31,712 bases of DNA, from the IMG/VR virus record IMGVR_UViG_3300039106_000158, positions 1 to 31,712 of that record; one strand, written 5' to 3'. Below the pieces are notes generated by a model. That model saw only the letters and a list, made by a program, of their open reading frames with translations. It ran no database searches and was not told where the DNA came from. The position numbers were made by a program, and so were the translations under genes. Of the stretch, positions 13,046 to 20,088 are shown in pieces; position 1 is the first letter of the stretch; every line of letters begins with the position of its first letter. This DNA is from a virus.

Positions 13046-13082
13046 CCCCCCTGGACATATTCTTGCCAGGTCTACCCCCCCC
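13046..13082. other. Poly-C tracts flanking a CCTGG/CCAGG hairpin
   Basis: C6 (13046-13051) and C8 (13075-13082) stand out in very AT-rich DNA. Between and beside them CCTGG (13050-13054) and CCAGG (13066-13070) can pair. An 8-base palindrome AGGTACCT lies at 13026-13033. It is just downstream of the last late gene, so it may help end transcription, form a G-rich structure in the minus-strand RNA, or be a packaging or replication site. Confidence 0.4.
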
Positions 13083-13115
13083 AGAATTGTCAAGTTTATT
13101 GCGCTAAAAACTTAA

Positions 13116-14150
13116 TTAGAATATATGCGTCAATCGTGCCACCTGGCCGAATTCTTTGTGATGCAAAAATCCTTCGACCGCCTTGATTGAAAGGTATCCT
13201 TTTTTGTGATGCCAAGAATCCGAACCGGACGGCGAGCGCAATGATTCAACCGTGATTCCGACGTAGTCTTTCGACGATTTGTGGTGAATGTGGTGAGTAT
13301 AAATATATCGATGCTTTGATTGTGACCATTCCATCGGAAATTCGGACGCCATTAACAAAGGTAAATCTTGTTGTTTTGCGCCGTCTCCATGTGTTGTTCC
13401 GATCAAGTTCTTTCCGTAAAGGAATCCTTTGCGATGCGCAATCGAACAATCGAAAGTAATGTTCTTCGAATCCTTGAACCAGGTTTGAATGACATCGGCT
13501 AAAAAGAACCCGGACATGTAATCGTGATTTGACGGATTGAAGGTAAAATGAACATCGGCAATCGGCAAAAGCATTTCTAAAATTTCAACATATAGCTTTT
13601 TAGCGGTTAAAAAATTCGAATACCAATTGCCGTCGGTGTCTTGTGGTGTTCCGCCGGTTGTGGTTCGATTCGGCGTGTCAACATGAAGAATGTCATTGCC
13701 ACCAATAAAAAGAATCTTATCGATGTTGAATCCTTTTGCCTTGTTGATTATTCCTTTCACGCCTTCGCGAACTCGTTTGACGGCAACCTGGCAATTATAA
13801 TCTTCGCCGGTCTCGAAAGCTTCGACCAACTTTCCGATGTGGATATCGGCCGGATCAATGACCAGCAAATGACCTTCAATCATTTCTTCGCGTTCAATTG
13901 GAATGTATTTCGGAATATAATTTGAAATCGAATCAATGATTTCTTGTTTCATCGTTTCGAATCCTTGTTGATCTTCGGTCTTGAAGTTCGGATTCTTAAA
14001 GAATAGCGATGCGGTTTTATTCTTGATCCAACCATGTTTGACGTTCTTGTCATCCATGTCCATTTCATTGGCCGTTCTTTTTATCGCGCGGTATTTTTCG
14101 AGCATTTCAGCTTCGTCCGGTTTTAAACGCGGTCTAAAATTATTTATCAA
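13116..14150 (-). CDS. Calcineurin-like metallophosphoesterase
   Basis: 344 aa. The two-metal set is complete: D102-x-H104 (DIHIG), G-G-N152-D153 (LFIGGND), N208-H209-D210 (PSNHD), H254 (GTTHGD) and H287-x-H289 region (THHIHH). An N-terminal region (about 1-90) is helical. The enzyme would hydrolyse phosphodiesters or phosphomonoesters; related phage proteins lie in many genomes and their substrate is not established (nucleic acid end processing or cyclic nucleotide signals are possible). It is the last gene of the late run; its start overlaps the spanin gene by 4 bases, so it is made with the lysis proteins. Confidence 0.8.
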   Translation of the reverse strand: MINNFRPRLKPDEAEMLEKYRAIKRTANEMDMDDKNVKHGWIKNKTASLFFKNPNFKTEDQQGFETMKQEIIDSISNYIPKYIPIEREEMIEGHLLVIDPADIHIGKLVEAFETGEDYNCQVAVKRVREGVKGIINKAKGFNIDKILFIGGNDILHVDTPNRTTTGGTPQDTDGNWYSNFLTAKKLYVEILEMLLPIADVHFTFNPSNHDYMSGFFLADVIQTWFKDSKNITFDCSIAHRKGFLYGKNLIGTTHGDGAKQQDLPLLMASEFPMEWSQSKHRYIYTHHIHHKSSKDYVGITVESLRSPSGSDSWHHKKGYLSIKAVEGFLHHKEFGQVARLTHIF

Positions 14151-14611
14151 ACGATTCGTCTTAATTTATCAACGATTCGCAAAATTAGAAACGTCACGAA
14201 TCCGGCTAAAAAACCCCAAAAAAATAAACTCCAATTCCTTTTGCGCTTTTCTTGTTGAATTTCTTTGCGCTTTTCTTTGGAATCTTTATAAATATATTTG
14301 TATTTCAAGACATCTTGTTTAACAACTTGCGTTTTGTAGCGATATTCGATCCTGGTTTGAAAACGTGTTTTCGGAACATAAACGTTTCTAAAAAAAATGA
14401 CCGAATCGCGGTAACGAATTATTTTTTCGTATCGAATCGTATCGTTTACATAATACGCGACCGAATCAACGGTTGCAATTCGTATCGTGTCGCTATCTTG
14501 AACAAGCTTCAAGCCATGTTTTAAGGCCTTTTTATAATGGTATTGTGCCATTCGTTCGGATGAACAACCAAACATTGTTAAAACGCTTAAAAATGCGATT
14601 AGTTTTTTCAT
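14147..14611 (-). CDS. Candidate unimolecular spanin (lipoprotein with C-terminal membrane helix)
   Basis: 154 aa. The start MKKLIAFLSVLTMFGCSSER is a lipoprotein signal with the lipid-carrying Cys at 16 (MFGC is a relaxed lipobox). The middle (40-120) is rich in alternating strands (IRIATVDSVAYYVNDTIRYE) and then a charged helix (KDSKEKRKEIQQEKRKRNWS). The last part has a membrane helix (LFFWGFLAGFVTFLILRI, about 128-145) and a basic tail. An outer-membrane lipid anchor plus an inner-membrane helix is the layout of u-spanins such as T1 gp11, which fuse the two membranes at lysis. It directly follows the amidase gene (4-base overlap). Confidence 0.6.
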   Translation of the reverse strand: MKKLIAFLSVLTMFGCSSERMAQYHYKKALKHGLKLVQDSDTIRIATVDSVAYYVNDTIRYEKIIRYRDSVIFFRNVYVPKTRFQTRIEYRYKTQVVKQDVLKYKYIYKDSKEKRKEIQQEKRKRNWSLFFWGFLAGFVTFLILRIVDKLRRIV

Positions 14612-15255
14612 AAGTTTTTCAGCATTTCAATCATTCTTGGACATGGATAAATGTCGGACTTGTCGTGACGAACTGAATTGTGAGTAAAGATTCCGTTTTC
14701 ACTTTTCAAAGCGCGCTTGTCGATGTCAAAAATTGAATCGTTGTATTCCTTTGAAATTCCGTAAGTATCGCAAAGGTAAACAAGCAATTGACGCGTTGAT
14801 TCGATTTGTTCATCGGTGTATTTTTGCCAATAAATATGACCTTTGTATTTTTCAGGCAATTCGGTAACTTGCGAATGATCAACTTTTCCACCAACATAAT
14901 TGATGAAATATCCGTTTTGTTTTTTTAGCGGCCCAAAATTACAAATTTCAATTCCGATTGATATTTTGTCCAAGCTTCGATAAGTGATTCCCATTTCGGC
15001 GAAAACTTCCGGTTTCAATCCAAGGTGATATGCCCAATGCTTTGAACTGAATAATTGAACGATTGTTCCTTTTTCACCGATTACGAATGCCGTCGCGACT
15101 TTTCCTTCCTTTTGTTGAAAAAACTTTGCAACCGATACCGGATTGCCACCGCCGGCCGTGTGATGCAAATAAATTTGTTTCTTTTCGTGAACGTCTTGAA
15201 AAAATTGGTCGTTAGATAGACGTTGTTGAACTATCTTGGTTTGATCTAATTCCAT
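14608..15255 (-). CDS. N-acetylmuramoyl-L-alanine amidase (endolysin)
   Basis: 215 aa, single Amidase_2 (PGRP-like) domain. Zinc ligands are the second His of IYLHHTAGGG (H31/H32), a His near 190-200 (FTHNSVRHDKSDIYPCP) and a polar residue of the same segment. GIEICNFGPL and the W-Q-K-Y region are typical. It cuts the bond between muramic acid and the stem peptide. No signal peptide is seen, so release through the holin is expected. The first 44 bases overlap the holin gene; no later ATG gives a full domain. An extra 120-140 insertion (YINYVGGKVD..) is modest. Confidence 0.85.
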   Translation of the reverse strand: MELDQTKIVQQRLSNDQFFQDVHEKKQIYLHHTAGGGNPVSVAKFFQQKEGKVATAFVIGEKGTIVQLFSSKHWAYHLGLKPEVFAEMGITYRSLDKISIGIEICNFGPLKKQNGYFINYVGGKVDHSQVTELPEKYKGHIYWQKYTDEQIESTRQLLVYLCDTYGISKEYNDSIFDIDKRALKSENGIFTHNSVRHDKSDIYPCPRMIEMLKNL

Positions 15256-15703
15256 TGATATCGTTTTTAATTTCTTTCGCCCTGGCGAATAGTGACTTCA
15301 TTGAATCCCAAATCGAAATGCCCCGAATTGCGATATAGTTCTCATTAATGGACATCGTCTCGATTGAAATTAATACCAATGCCAGGATCTTTGTCAACAT
15401 CAAAGGAACGGAAAAGAATTTCATGACGATATCATTGAGTATCCAAAAGTCAATCAAATAAAATCCGATCACCGCCAATTCATATAAGAACATTTTTGAA
15501 ACAATGGCGGAAAGTTTACGCGATGTTATTTTAATCTTCATTTTTTTAGCTTTCCAAAGTCCGGTCAAGGTGTCGACAAATATCGCGAATCCAACCAGGA
15601 ACAAAATGCCTGAAATCGGTAAAAAAAACGAACCAACAACCGCCAATAATTTTGGCAATGATAATCGGATGTTTGCCAATAAAATAAATAATTGTAACTT
15701 CAT
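15212..15703 (-). CDS. Holin (phage_holin_4-like)
   Basis: 163 aa with about three or four membrane segments: LPKLLAVVGSFFLPISGILF with FLVGFAIFVDTLTGLW, LYELAVIGFYLIDFWIL, and SVPLMLTKILALVLISIE. The D-T-L-T-G-L-W-K-A-K-K after the first helical pair and ITSRKLSAIVSKM are characteristic of the toxin-secretion/phage-lysis holin family. It would form the membrane lesions that release the amidase. The C-terminal tail is cytoplasmic and charged. Located directly before the endolysin and coupled to the small membrane protein upstream by an ATGA overlap. Confidence 0.75.
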   Translation of the reverse strand: MKLQLFILLANIRLSLPKLLAVVGSFFLPISGILFLVGFAIFVDTLTGLWKAKKMKIKITSRKLSAIVSKMFLYELAVIGFYLIDFWILNDIVMKFFSVPLMLTKILALVLISIETMSINENYIAIRGISIWDSMKSLFARAKEIKNDINGIRSNQDSSTTSI

Positions 15704-15861
15704 TTGTTTTCAAATTTTTCAATCAACTGGAACGTCAAGAACAATCCAAGCGCGACGCCACCAAGCTTCAAAAACAAAGCTTCTTCGAAATACATTGCGA
15801 ATGCCGTTCCATAAGCTGCAACAAAAAACATTACCGATAATGATTTCAAATGGTTGTTCAT
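15700..15861 (-). CDS. 53-aa membrane protein in the lysis cassette
   Basis: Start taken at the ATG at 15861 (MNNHLKSLSVMFFVAAYGTA), not the longer frame to 15915, which lies inside the upstream gene. Two hydrophobic segments (SLSVMFFVAAYGTAFAMYF and LKLGGVALGLFLTFQLI) joined by E-E-A-L-F, and a charged end. It could be a second holin, an antiholin or a pinholin-like partner. The ATGA overlap with the holin gene supports joint function. Confidence 0.55.
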   Translation of the reverse strand: MNNHLKSLSVMFFVAAYGTAFAMYFEEALFLKLGGVALGLFLTFQLIEKFENK

Positions 15862-15874
15862 GTATATATTATGT

Positions 15875-16339
15875 TTAGTTGTTCTCGAAATCGTAATTAT
15901 CGTAAGGTATTTCACACCAGTTTTCGTAGTCGTAAATGTTTAAGGCCATGTTCATTGTCCAACCGGCGGTCACGTCGTGTGAACGGTTGATGAATGGCGT
16001 CGTTGATAATGTTCCTTGAATATCCAAGAATTCTTCAAAGCGCCATTGTTTAAATGTGACATGAATATCTTTGCAAATGGATAAGCAATCGGAATGAATT
16101 TCATCAATCTGGCGATATTCTTGAAGATTATATTTATCAGCTATTGAAATAATGCAATTAACTCCGACAAAATTGTCACCAATTGTCCCAGGTTGCAAAG
16201 TGACAATCATAATTGGATATTGAACGGCATCGCGTGAAACGGCATCAAGAAAATCACCAAAAAAGAAATCGTTAATTTGCCGGTGTTCGGTCGCAATTAT
16301 TTGAAATTCCCTTTTTAATTGATTTATTGTTTTTTCCAT
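15875..16339 (-). CDS. Probable head-tail joining or tail-terminator protein
   Basis: 154 aa. MEKTINQLKREFQIIATEHR, FFFGDFLDAVSRDAVQYPIM, then VTLQPGTI and IISIADKYN, and a C-terminal DVTAGWTMNMALNIYDYENW. This order, with T-A-G-W near the end, is typical of a Bacteroidota-phage virion protein that lies next to the adaptor gene and has the size of tail terminator proteins. The function is inferred from neighbourhood and size. It follows the adaptor-like gene with a small overlapping ORF between them. Confidence 0.55.
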   Translation of the reverse strand: MEKTINQLKREFQIIATEHRQINDFFFGDFLDAVSRDAVQYPIMIVTLQPGTIGDNFVGVNCIISIADKYNLQEYRQIDEIHSDCLSICKDIHVTFKQWRFEEFLDIQGTLSTTPFINRSHDVTAGWTMNMALNIYDYENWCEIPYDNYDFENN

Positions 16340-16394
16340 TTTTTAAATATTTTTTTAGCTTTTCGATTTGTTCCTTCGATGCTTTGAACTTCAT
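16272..16394 (-). CDS. 40-aa lysine-rich small ORF
   Basis: ATG at 16394 overlaps the TGA of the adaptor-like gene (ATGA); stop at 16272 lies 68 bases inside the next gene. The peptide starts MKFKASKEQIEKLKKYLKNG and is very basic. The first 20 residues form a plausible helix, while the end is read out of frame from the next gene and looks random, so the gene may have been shortened. It could be a relic of a formerly longer small gene. Confidence 0.4.
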   Translation of the reverse strand: MKFKASKEQIEKLKKYLKNGKNNKSIKKGISNNCDRTPAN

Positions 16395-16909
16395 ATAATA
16401 AAATTTATTGGCGTGTAACCGCTTCGATCTTTTCGCATGTCTTCGGAACAATGTCCCGGACTTGAATTCGTTTCAATATATTCCGGATATTTCACGCCAT
16501 TATCAGCCATTAGATGAACGATTAATCTTTCTTTGTAGAAATACGCGTCTTTTCTTAATTGGTCGCGCAAAGCGCTTGTTTCGCTATCCGTGTTCGGTTG
16601 TATGTTTTCATCCTGGATGCGTCCGACTGATTTGTTTGTCAATTTTTCGTTCAATAGTAACGCGCAACGATAGTCAACGAACGCAACCAAACAAGGAACA
16701 ACATAATCATTCATTAAATCAAGATAATTTTGCGTCCAAGTATTGTTTTGAACGCGCAAAAGTAGCGCCTTGAACAATGGCGTTGACAATGCCGGTTGCA
16801 ACTGGATGTCTTGACTTCGTTTGATTGCCACCGCAAGGATTTTGGTGTCGGTGTTGGAATGGATCAATCCAAGCTTTTTTAAATTTTCAACGGAAAGTAA
16901 GTAGTTCAT
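16391..16909 (-). CDS. Head-tail adaptor-like protein (DUF6712-like)
   Basis: 172 aa from the ATG at 16909 (MNYLLSVENLKKLGLIHSNT); upstream ATGs would sit inside the portal gene. AVAIKRSQDIQLQPALSTPL, YLDLMNDYVVPCLVAFVDYR and a late LRKDAYFYKERLIVHLMADN follow the helical pattern of DUF6712, found in Bacteroidota phages next to portal or capsid genes. That family resembles connector proteins which sit below the portal. Its start lies 4 bases after the portal stop. Confidence 0.65.
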   Translation of the reverse strand: MNYLLSVENLKKLGLIHSNTDTKILAVAIKRSQDIQLQPALSTPLFKALLLRVQNNTWTQNYLDLMNDYVVPCLVAFVDYRCALLLNEKLTNKSVGRIQDENIQPNTDSETSALRDQLRKDAYFYKERLIVHLMADNGVKYPEYIETNSSPGHCSEDMRKDRSGYTPINFII

Positions 16910-16913
16910 AATT

Positions 16914-18899
16914 TTATTTTTGTTTAACGACCAATTGTTGAATCCATTCGTGACGACACCAAGGTGTTGTTTTTTGGGTGTCCGGATTGGTATAATATCC
17001 ACCTTTGTACGTCCAAACATTGCGATCAACTCGCGAAGAAATTGAATCAATGTCCTGGCGTGAATAAGATCTATTTAATGAAAGTAATTTTGTACAAAAT
17101 TCGCGTGATTCCGTTTTCACCGCCGGAACATCGGTTCTTGTCCGATACGAATAACGAACTTCGAATTCCGCGATTTCTATTTGAATATCTTCAAGCAATG
17201 ATTCACCAAGATTTGTTGTGTTTCCCTTTTGGTAAAGTTCCCAGGTTGTTAATTGATTGATTGATTTTGCAACCGCTTCAATATTTGTTTTCAATGCCTT
17301 CGCAATGGATGTCGAATCTTCGCCTTGTTTTAATAAACTCAAAACATTCTTGTCAAATTCTTTCATCTTGATTTTGATTTCGCCAATTGTTTCGAACATC
17401 AATTCTTGTCTTGAAAAAACTTCTTCTGACGATGTGTCCCAAGCGATTGGATGCGTCGAAATAACTTTATAATTATCTTGACTTTCGCCGAATTCTTCGA
17501 ATACTGAAAATTCATCTTTTGTGAATGAATTATGCTTGCACATTGATAAGGCCGTTGCCGGCAATCCGACAATTTTCCTTGCTTGCGTTTCATCAATTGA
17601 CGGAAACGATGCCAAAATTATATTCAATGCGGAATCGGATGTCAATATTCCGGACTTAATTTGCGCAGCTACTTCAATCAATGAAGCGATTTGTGAACCA
17701 TTCAATGCCGATTTCGCAACATCAACCGCAACATCAACCGGCGCGCTTGTCGTATCGGCCGGATTAACCGCAACAACTGGTTCAATTGTCGTTCCATTGT
17801 CCAAAGTTAACGGCAATACGTCAACCAATTTCACCGAACCAATGTAGCCACCAAGTTCCGCCATGTAATTAAGCATCCATTCAATCCTTTTTTGACGTGT
17901 TGAAACGTATGTTGTTTTAAATATTTCGAATAAGTCACCGGATTCGGCCGCGTTGAACGATCCTTGTTGCATAACTCCGAACAATGTCGGTGCGGTAACT
18001 GAATGCGCAACCAATATGTTTTGTTGAACCGATTGCATTGTGACTTCGTAACGCTTGTCAAGATCGTTTCCGTTCAATTGTTGAACCGTTGGCGCTAAAT
18101 CAGCGCCGTCCGAAAACGTGATAATAATTTCGCCAGCATCTTCGACCGATTGCGTTCGTCCTTTGATTGAATCGGTAATTCGATGAAGTTCTTCGGTTGA
18201 TTCCGGGAATCCGGACGGCATGTTTATCAACGTTCCGGACTTGAATCCGTTTTGAAGCTCGTACATGTGGAATTTTGCGATGTCGCAATCCGTTTGAATA
18301 GCCGTCAACCCGCCGTTGTATGTTGGTTTCGGATAAATTCCTTTTTCTTTTCTTGATTTCTTTGCCGGTTCTTTGTAATATATTACGAATTGTCCGGTTC
18401 GGTTTGTTTCATCCAATGCCGGAAACATTCGAAGGTTTGTTTTTTCAGCGCTTTGATTCATTGCCGTCCAATCGTCGGACAAATAATAAAATCTTTCGTC
18501 TTCGGTCATTCTTATTGCATCAACGTCCAAATATTCCCACTTTGCAACGCGTGTTCCTTCGCGATTCCAAGTACCTTTGACCGCAAAAGCGCCGAATAAT
18601 TCGAAATCAAAAGCCATTTGTTCCGAAATTTCGTTCATATTGAAGTCCGAATACTGGTTGTCGATGAATCCTTGCATGTCACCGGTCACAACTTCAAGGC
18701 CACCACCGGCAATATAAAAAGTTTTCGTCTTGACAATTCCTTGATGCCAAGCCGATCCATTAAAAAGGTCGATTAAAAAATACGGATAATCGTTTTTCTT
18801 TCCCCACTTGATAAATCCAAGTGAACGATCCTTTTCTTCGTCCGGTTTTACGAATTCTTTCCGAAAGGAAAGCGAAGTCATTTTTATTTTATTGTTCAT
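16914..18899 (-). CDS. Portal protein with long C-terminal extension
   Basis: 661 aa from the ATG at 18899 (MNNKIKM); the first ATG (18932) lies further inside the upstream gene. The core has FIKWGKKNDYPYFLIDLFNG, the clip/stem region around FDFELFGAFAVKGTW, YLDVDAIRMTEDERFYYLSD, LFGVMQQGSFNAAESGDLFE and IEWMLNYM, all in portal order. After about residue 400 comes a helical extension and a C-terminal module (GGYYTNPDTQKTTPWCRHEW) that is typical of Bacteroidota portal proteins and may act in head assembly. It forms the ring at the DNA entry vertex. The gene is far from terL, after the capsid and tail genes (see finding). Confidence 0.8.
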   Translation of the reverse strand: MNNKIKMTSLSFRKEFVKPDEEKDRSLGFIKWGKKNDYPYFLIDLFNGSAWHQGIVKTKTFYIAGGGLEVVTGDMQGFIDNQYSDFNMNEISEQMAFDFELFGAFAVKGTWNREGTRVAKWEYLDVDAIRMTEDERFYYLSDDWTAMNQSAEKTNLRMFPALDETNRTGQFVIYYKEPAKKSRKEKGIYPKPTYNGGLTAIQTDCDIAKFHMYELQNGFKSGTLINMPSGFPESTEELHRITDSIKGRTQSVEDAGEIIITFSDGADLAPTVQQLNGNDLDKRYEVTMQSVQQNILVAHSVTAPTLFGVMQQGSFNAAESGDLFEIFKTTYVSTRQKRIEWMLNYMAELGGYIGSVKLVDVLPLTLDNGTTIEPVVAVNPADTTSAPVDVAVDVAKSALNGSQIASLIEVAAQIKSGILTSDSALNIILASFPSIDETQARKIVGLPATALSMCKHNSFTKDEFSVFEEFGESQDNYKVISTHPIAWDTSSEEVFSRQELMFETIGEIKIKMKEFDKNVLSLLKQGEDSTSIAKALKTNIEAVAKSINQLTTWELYQKGNTTNLGESLLEDIQIEIAEFEVRYSYRTRTDVPAVKTESREFCTKLLSLNRSYSRQDIDSISSRVDRNVWTYKGGYYTNPDTQKTTPWCRHEWIQQLVVKQK

Positions 18900-19260
18900 A
18901 TATATTGAAGTAAATCGGTGAATCGTATTCATTAGCCGGCGAATCTAATTCGATCACTTCGGCGCGTCCGGTTTCAACCATTGAAACGGTATTATTCGGA
19001 TCAAGGTTTCCAGGCGATTGTTGTTCGTAAATGTTATAAATATAGTAACCGTTATAATCGAAATTCACATCAACCCCGTCAACCAAAATAAACTCGTCAA
19101 AGCGCGGCGTTGCGGTTGAAATATTATTCAATACGCATCGATATTCCTTGAAGCTTTGTTCATGGATGAACTCAAATAAATACGCCGGATTCTGGATCGT
19201 TGTCAATTCCGTCACCGTCACTATTAATGGCGTTGTTCCGTTTCTTTGTATTAATAACAT
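18889..19260 (-). CDS. Conserved virion-region protein
   Basis: 123 aa. MLLIQRNGTTPLIVTVTELT followed by NPAYLFEFIHEQSFKEYRCV, YNGYYIYNIYEQQSPGNLDP and RAEVIELD. It is all beta in appearance, with repeated Y-x-Y-x-I-Y-E-Q strands (also at the very end, FNIYEQ), and belongs to a family common in Bacteroidota phages that I know only as structural or unknown. It overlaps the 80-aa gene by 89 bases in a different frame and the portal start by 11 bases. Possible roles are head decoration or a tail-associated protein. Confidence 0.6.
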   Translation of the reverse strand: MLLIQRNGTTPLIVTVTELTTIQNPAYLFEFIHEQSFKEYRCVLNNISTATPRFDEFILVDGVDVNFDYNGYYIYNIYEQQSPGNLDPNNTVSMVETGRAEVIELDSPANEYDSPIYFNIYEQ

Positions 19261-19414
19261 TTTCTTTTTTTATTAGTTTTGGTTTTTCAATTTCGTAAAT
19301 GTCAAAGATTCCAAGATTATAATATAAATCACCTTTTGATTCGTCAATCACAAACCACCTTGACATTAAACTTGACCAACATTTTGATCCGATAAATTCC
19401 TTTTTTATTTTCAT
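19172..19414 (-). CDS. Conserved small protein, overlapping frame
   Basis: 80 aa. The first 45 residues (MKIKKEFIGSKCWSSLMSRW, FVIDESKGDLYYNLGIFDIY) look like a real conserved domain found in Bacteroidota phages between capsid and portal genes. The last about 30 residues are read through the start of the next gene and have a low-complexity S-D-G-D-G-I-D-N-D end. It follows the terminator after the tail tube gene, so its expression depends on read-through or an unseen promoter. Role unknown. Confidence 0.55.
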   Translation of the reverse strand: MKIKKEFIGSKCWSSLMSRWFVIDESKGDLYYNLGIFDIYEIEKPKLIKKENVINTKKRNNAINSDGDGIDNDPESGVFI

Positions 19415-19428
19415 AGTGCTAAAATTAC

Positions 19429-19465
19429 AAAAAAAAAGGGAAAGAAATAATTTTTTCCTTCCCTT
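19429..19465 (-). terminator. Intrinsic terminator after the tail tube gene
   Basis: On the minus strand a 7-bp stem AAGGGAA/TTCCCTT (19465-19459 and 19442-19436), a 16-base loop with further pairing, and then nine T (19437-19429). It lies just beyond the stop of the tail tube gene, separating the capsid/tube genes from the portal part. Confidence 0.7.
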
Positions 19466-19489
19466 CTTAAATTAACCAAACTAAACTTC

Positions 19490-20029
19490 TTAAATAACTG
19501 GCGATTGTTGTCCCAATAATGTTGTATAAAGTCCCGGTGCAACGTCAGGTACTTCATCGTTTTCCATTCCATTAAGAACGATTACATGTCCTCGTCGGTC
19601 GCTTTTTAGAACGCCAGAAGTGTATTCATTCGCATCAGCGATTTGAAGTCCTTCACCAAGTCCAAGCGCAACGATTGATCCGTCAGCATTTTCAACCAAA
19701 CAAACAACTTCGTTTTGTGCTAATAAGTGAATTTCACTTCTTAATTCTTTGTTGTCGGATGCAATTATCATTGACAAAGATTGTTCGTACCAAAGCGTTC
19801 CGTTGTTCTTGTCAACTTTAATTGGTGCGGTGTAACTTGACAAATTGCTTTTCAACTTGTAAAGGAATGTTTCACCGGCAACGGTCATCGCCGTTACTTC
19901 GTTTGTTCCTGGCGCGATAATCGCACCGGACATTGCGCCCAAAGGAAACAATAATACCGACTTGATTCCGCCTTTTCCGTTTGTACATGTCCGGTCATTG
20001 TAGCCGGCAATCATATCACATAAACTCAT
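19490..20029 (-). CDS. Probable major tail tube protein
   Basis: 179 aa. It starts MSLCDMIAGYNDRTCTNGKG and has GGIKSVLLFP, NGTLWYEQSLSMII, SEIHLLAQNEVVCLVENADG, ALGLGEGLQIADA and GHVIVLNGMENDEVP. The C-x-x-x-x-x-x-x-x-x-C start, the L-x-Y-x-x-x-x-x-x-x-(D/N) strand and the L-L-A-Q-N-x-V-V-x-V-V-E core are found in the tail tube family of Bacteroidota phages. It would form the tube through which DNA passes. A strong terminator follows it and an RNA hairpin precedes it, both fitting high-level expression with the capsid gene. A head decoration protein is the main alternative. Confidence 0.65.
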   Translation of the reverse strand: MSLCDMIAGYNDRTCTNGKGGIKSVLLFPLGAMSGAIIAPGTNEVTAMTVAGETFLYKLKSNLSSYTAPIKVDKNNGTLWYEQSLSMIIASDNKELRSEIHLLAQNEVVCLVENADGSIVALGLGEGLQIADANEYTSGVLKSDRRGHVIVLNGMENDEVPDVAPGLYTTLLGQQSPVI

Positions 20030-20049
20030 TTTTTTATTTTTTTAATGAA

Positions 20050-20065
20050 GGCCGGTTGCCCGGCC
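20050..20065 (-). promoter_or_regulatory. GNRA-type hairpin between capsid and tail tube genes
   Basis: GGCCGG-GCAA-CCGGCC on the minus strand: a 6-bp all G/C stem with a GCAA (GNRA) loop. There is no T-run after it on that strand, so it is not a simple terminator. A stable hairpin between capsid and tube genes may protect the upstream mRNA end after processing and set the ratio of the two proteins. Confidence 0.6.
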
Positions 20066-20088
20066 GTCGTTGTTTATAATTTATTTAA

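Noticed and set aside
12650-13115. CRISPR array or tRNA gene in the long non-coding region
   Set aside because: Repeats are only 9-24 bases with irregular spacing and no equal spacers, and no cloverleaf with a T-loop (GGTTCRA) is present on either strand.
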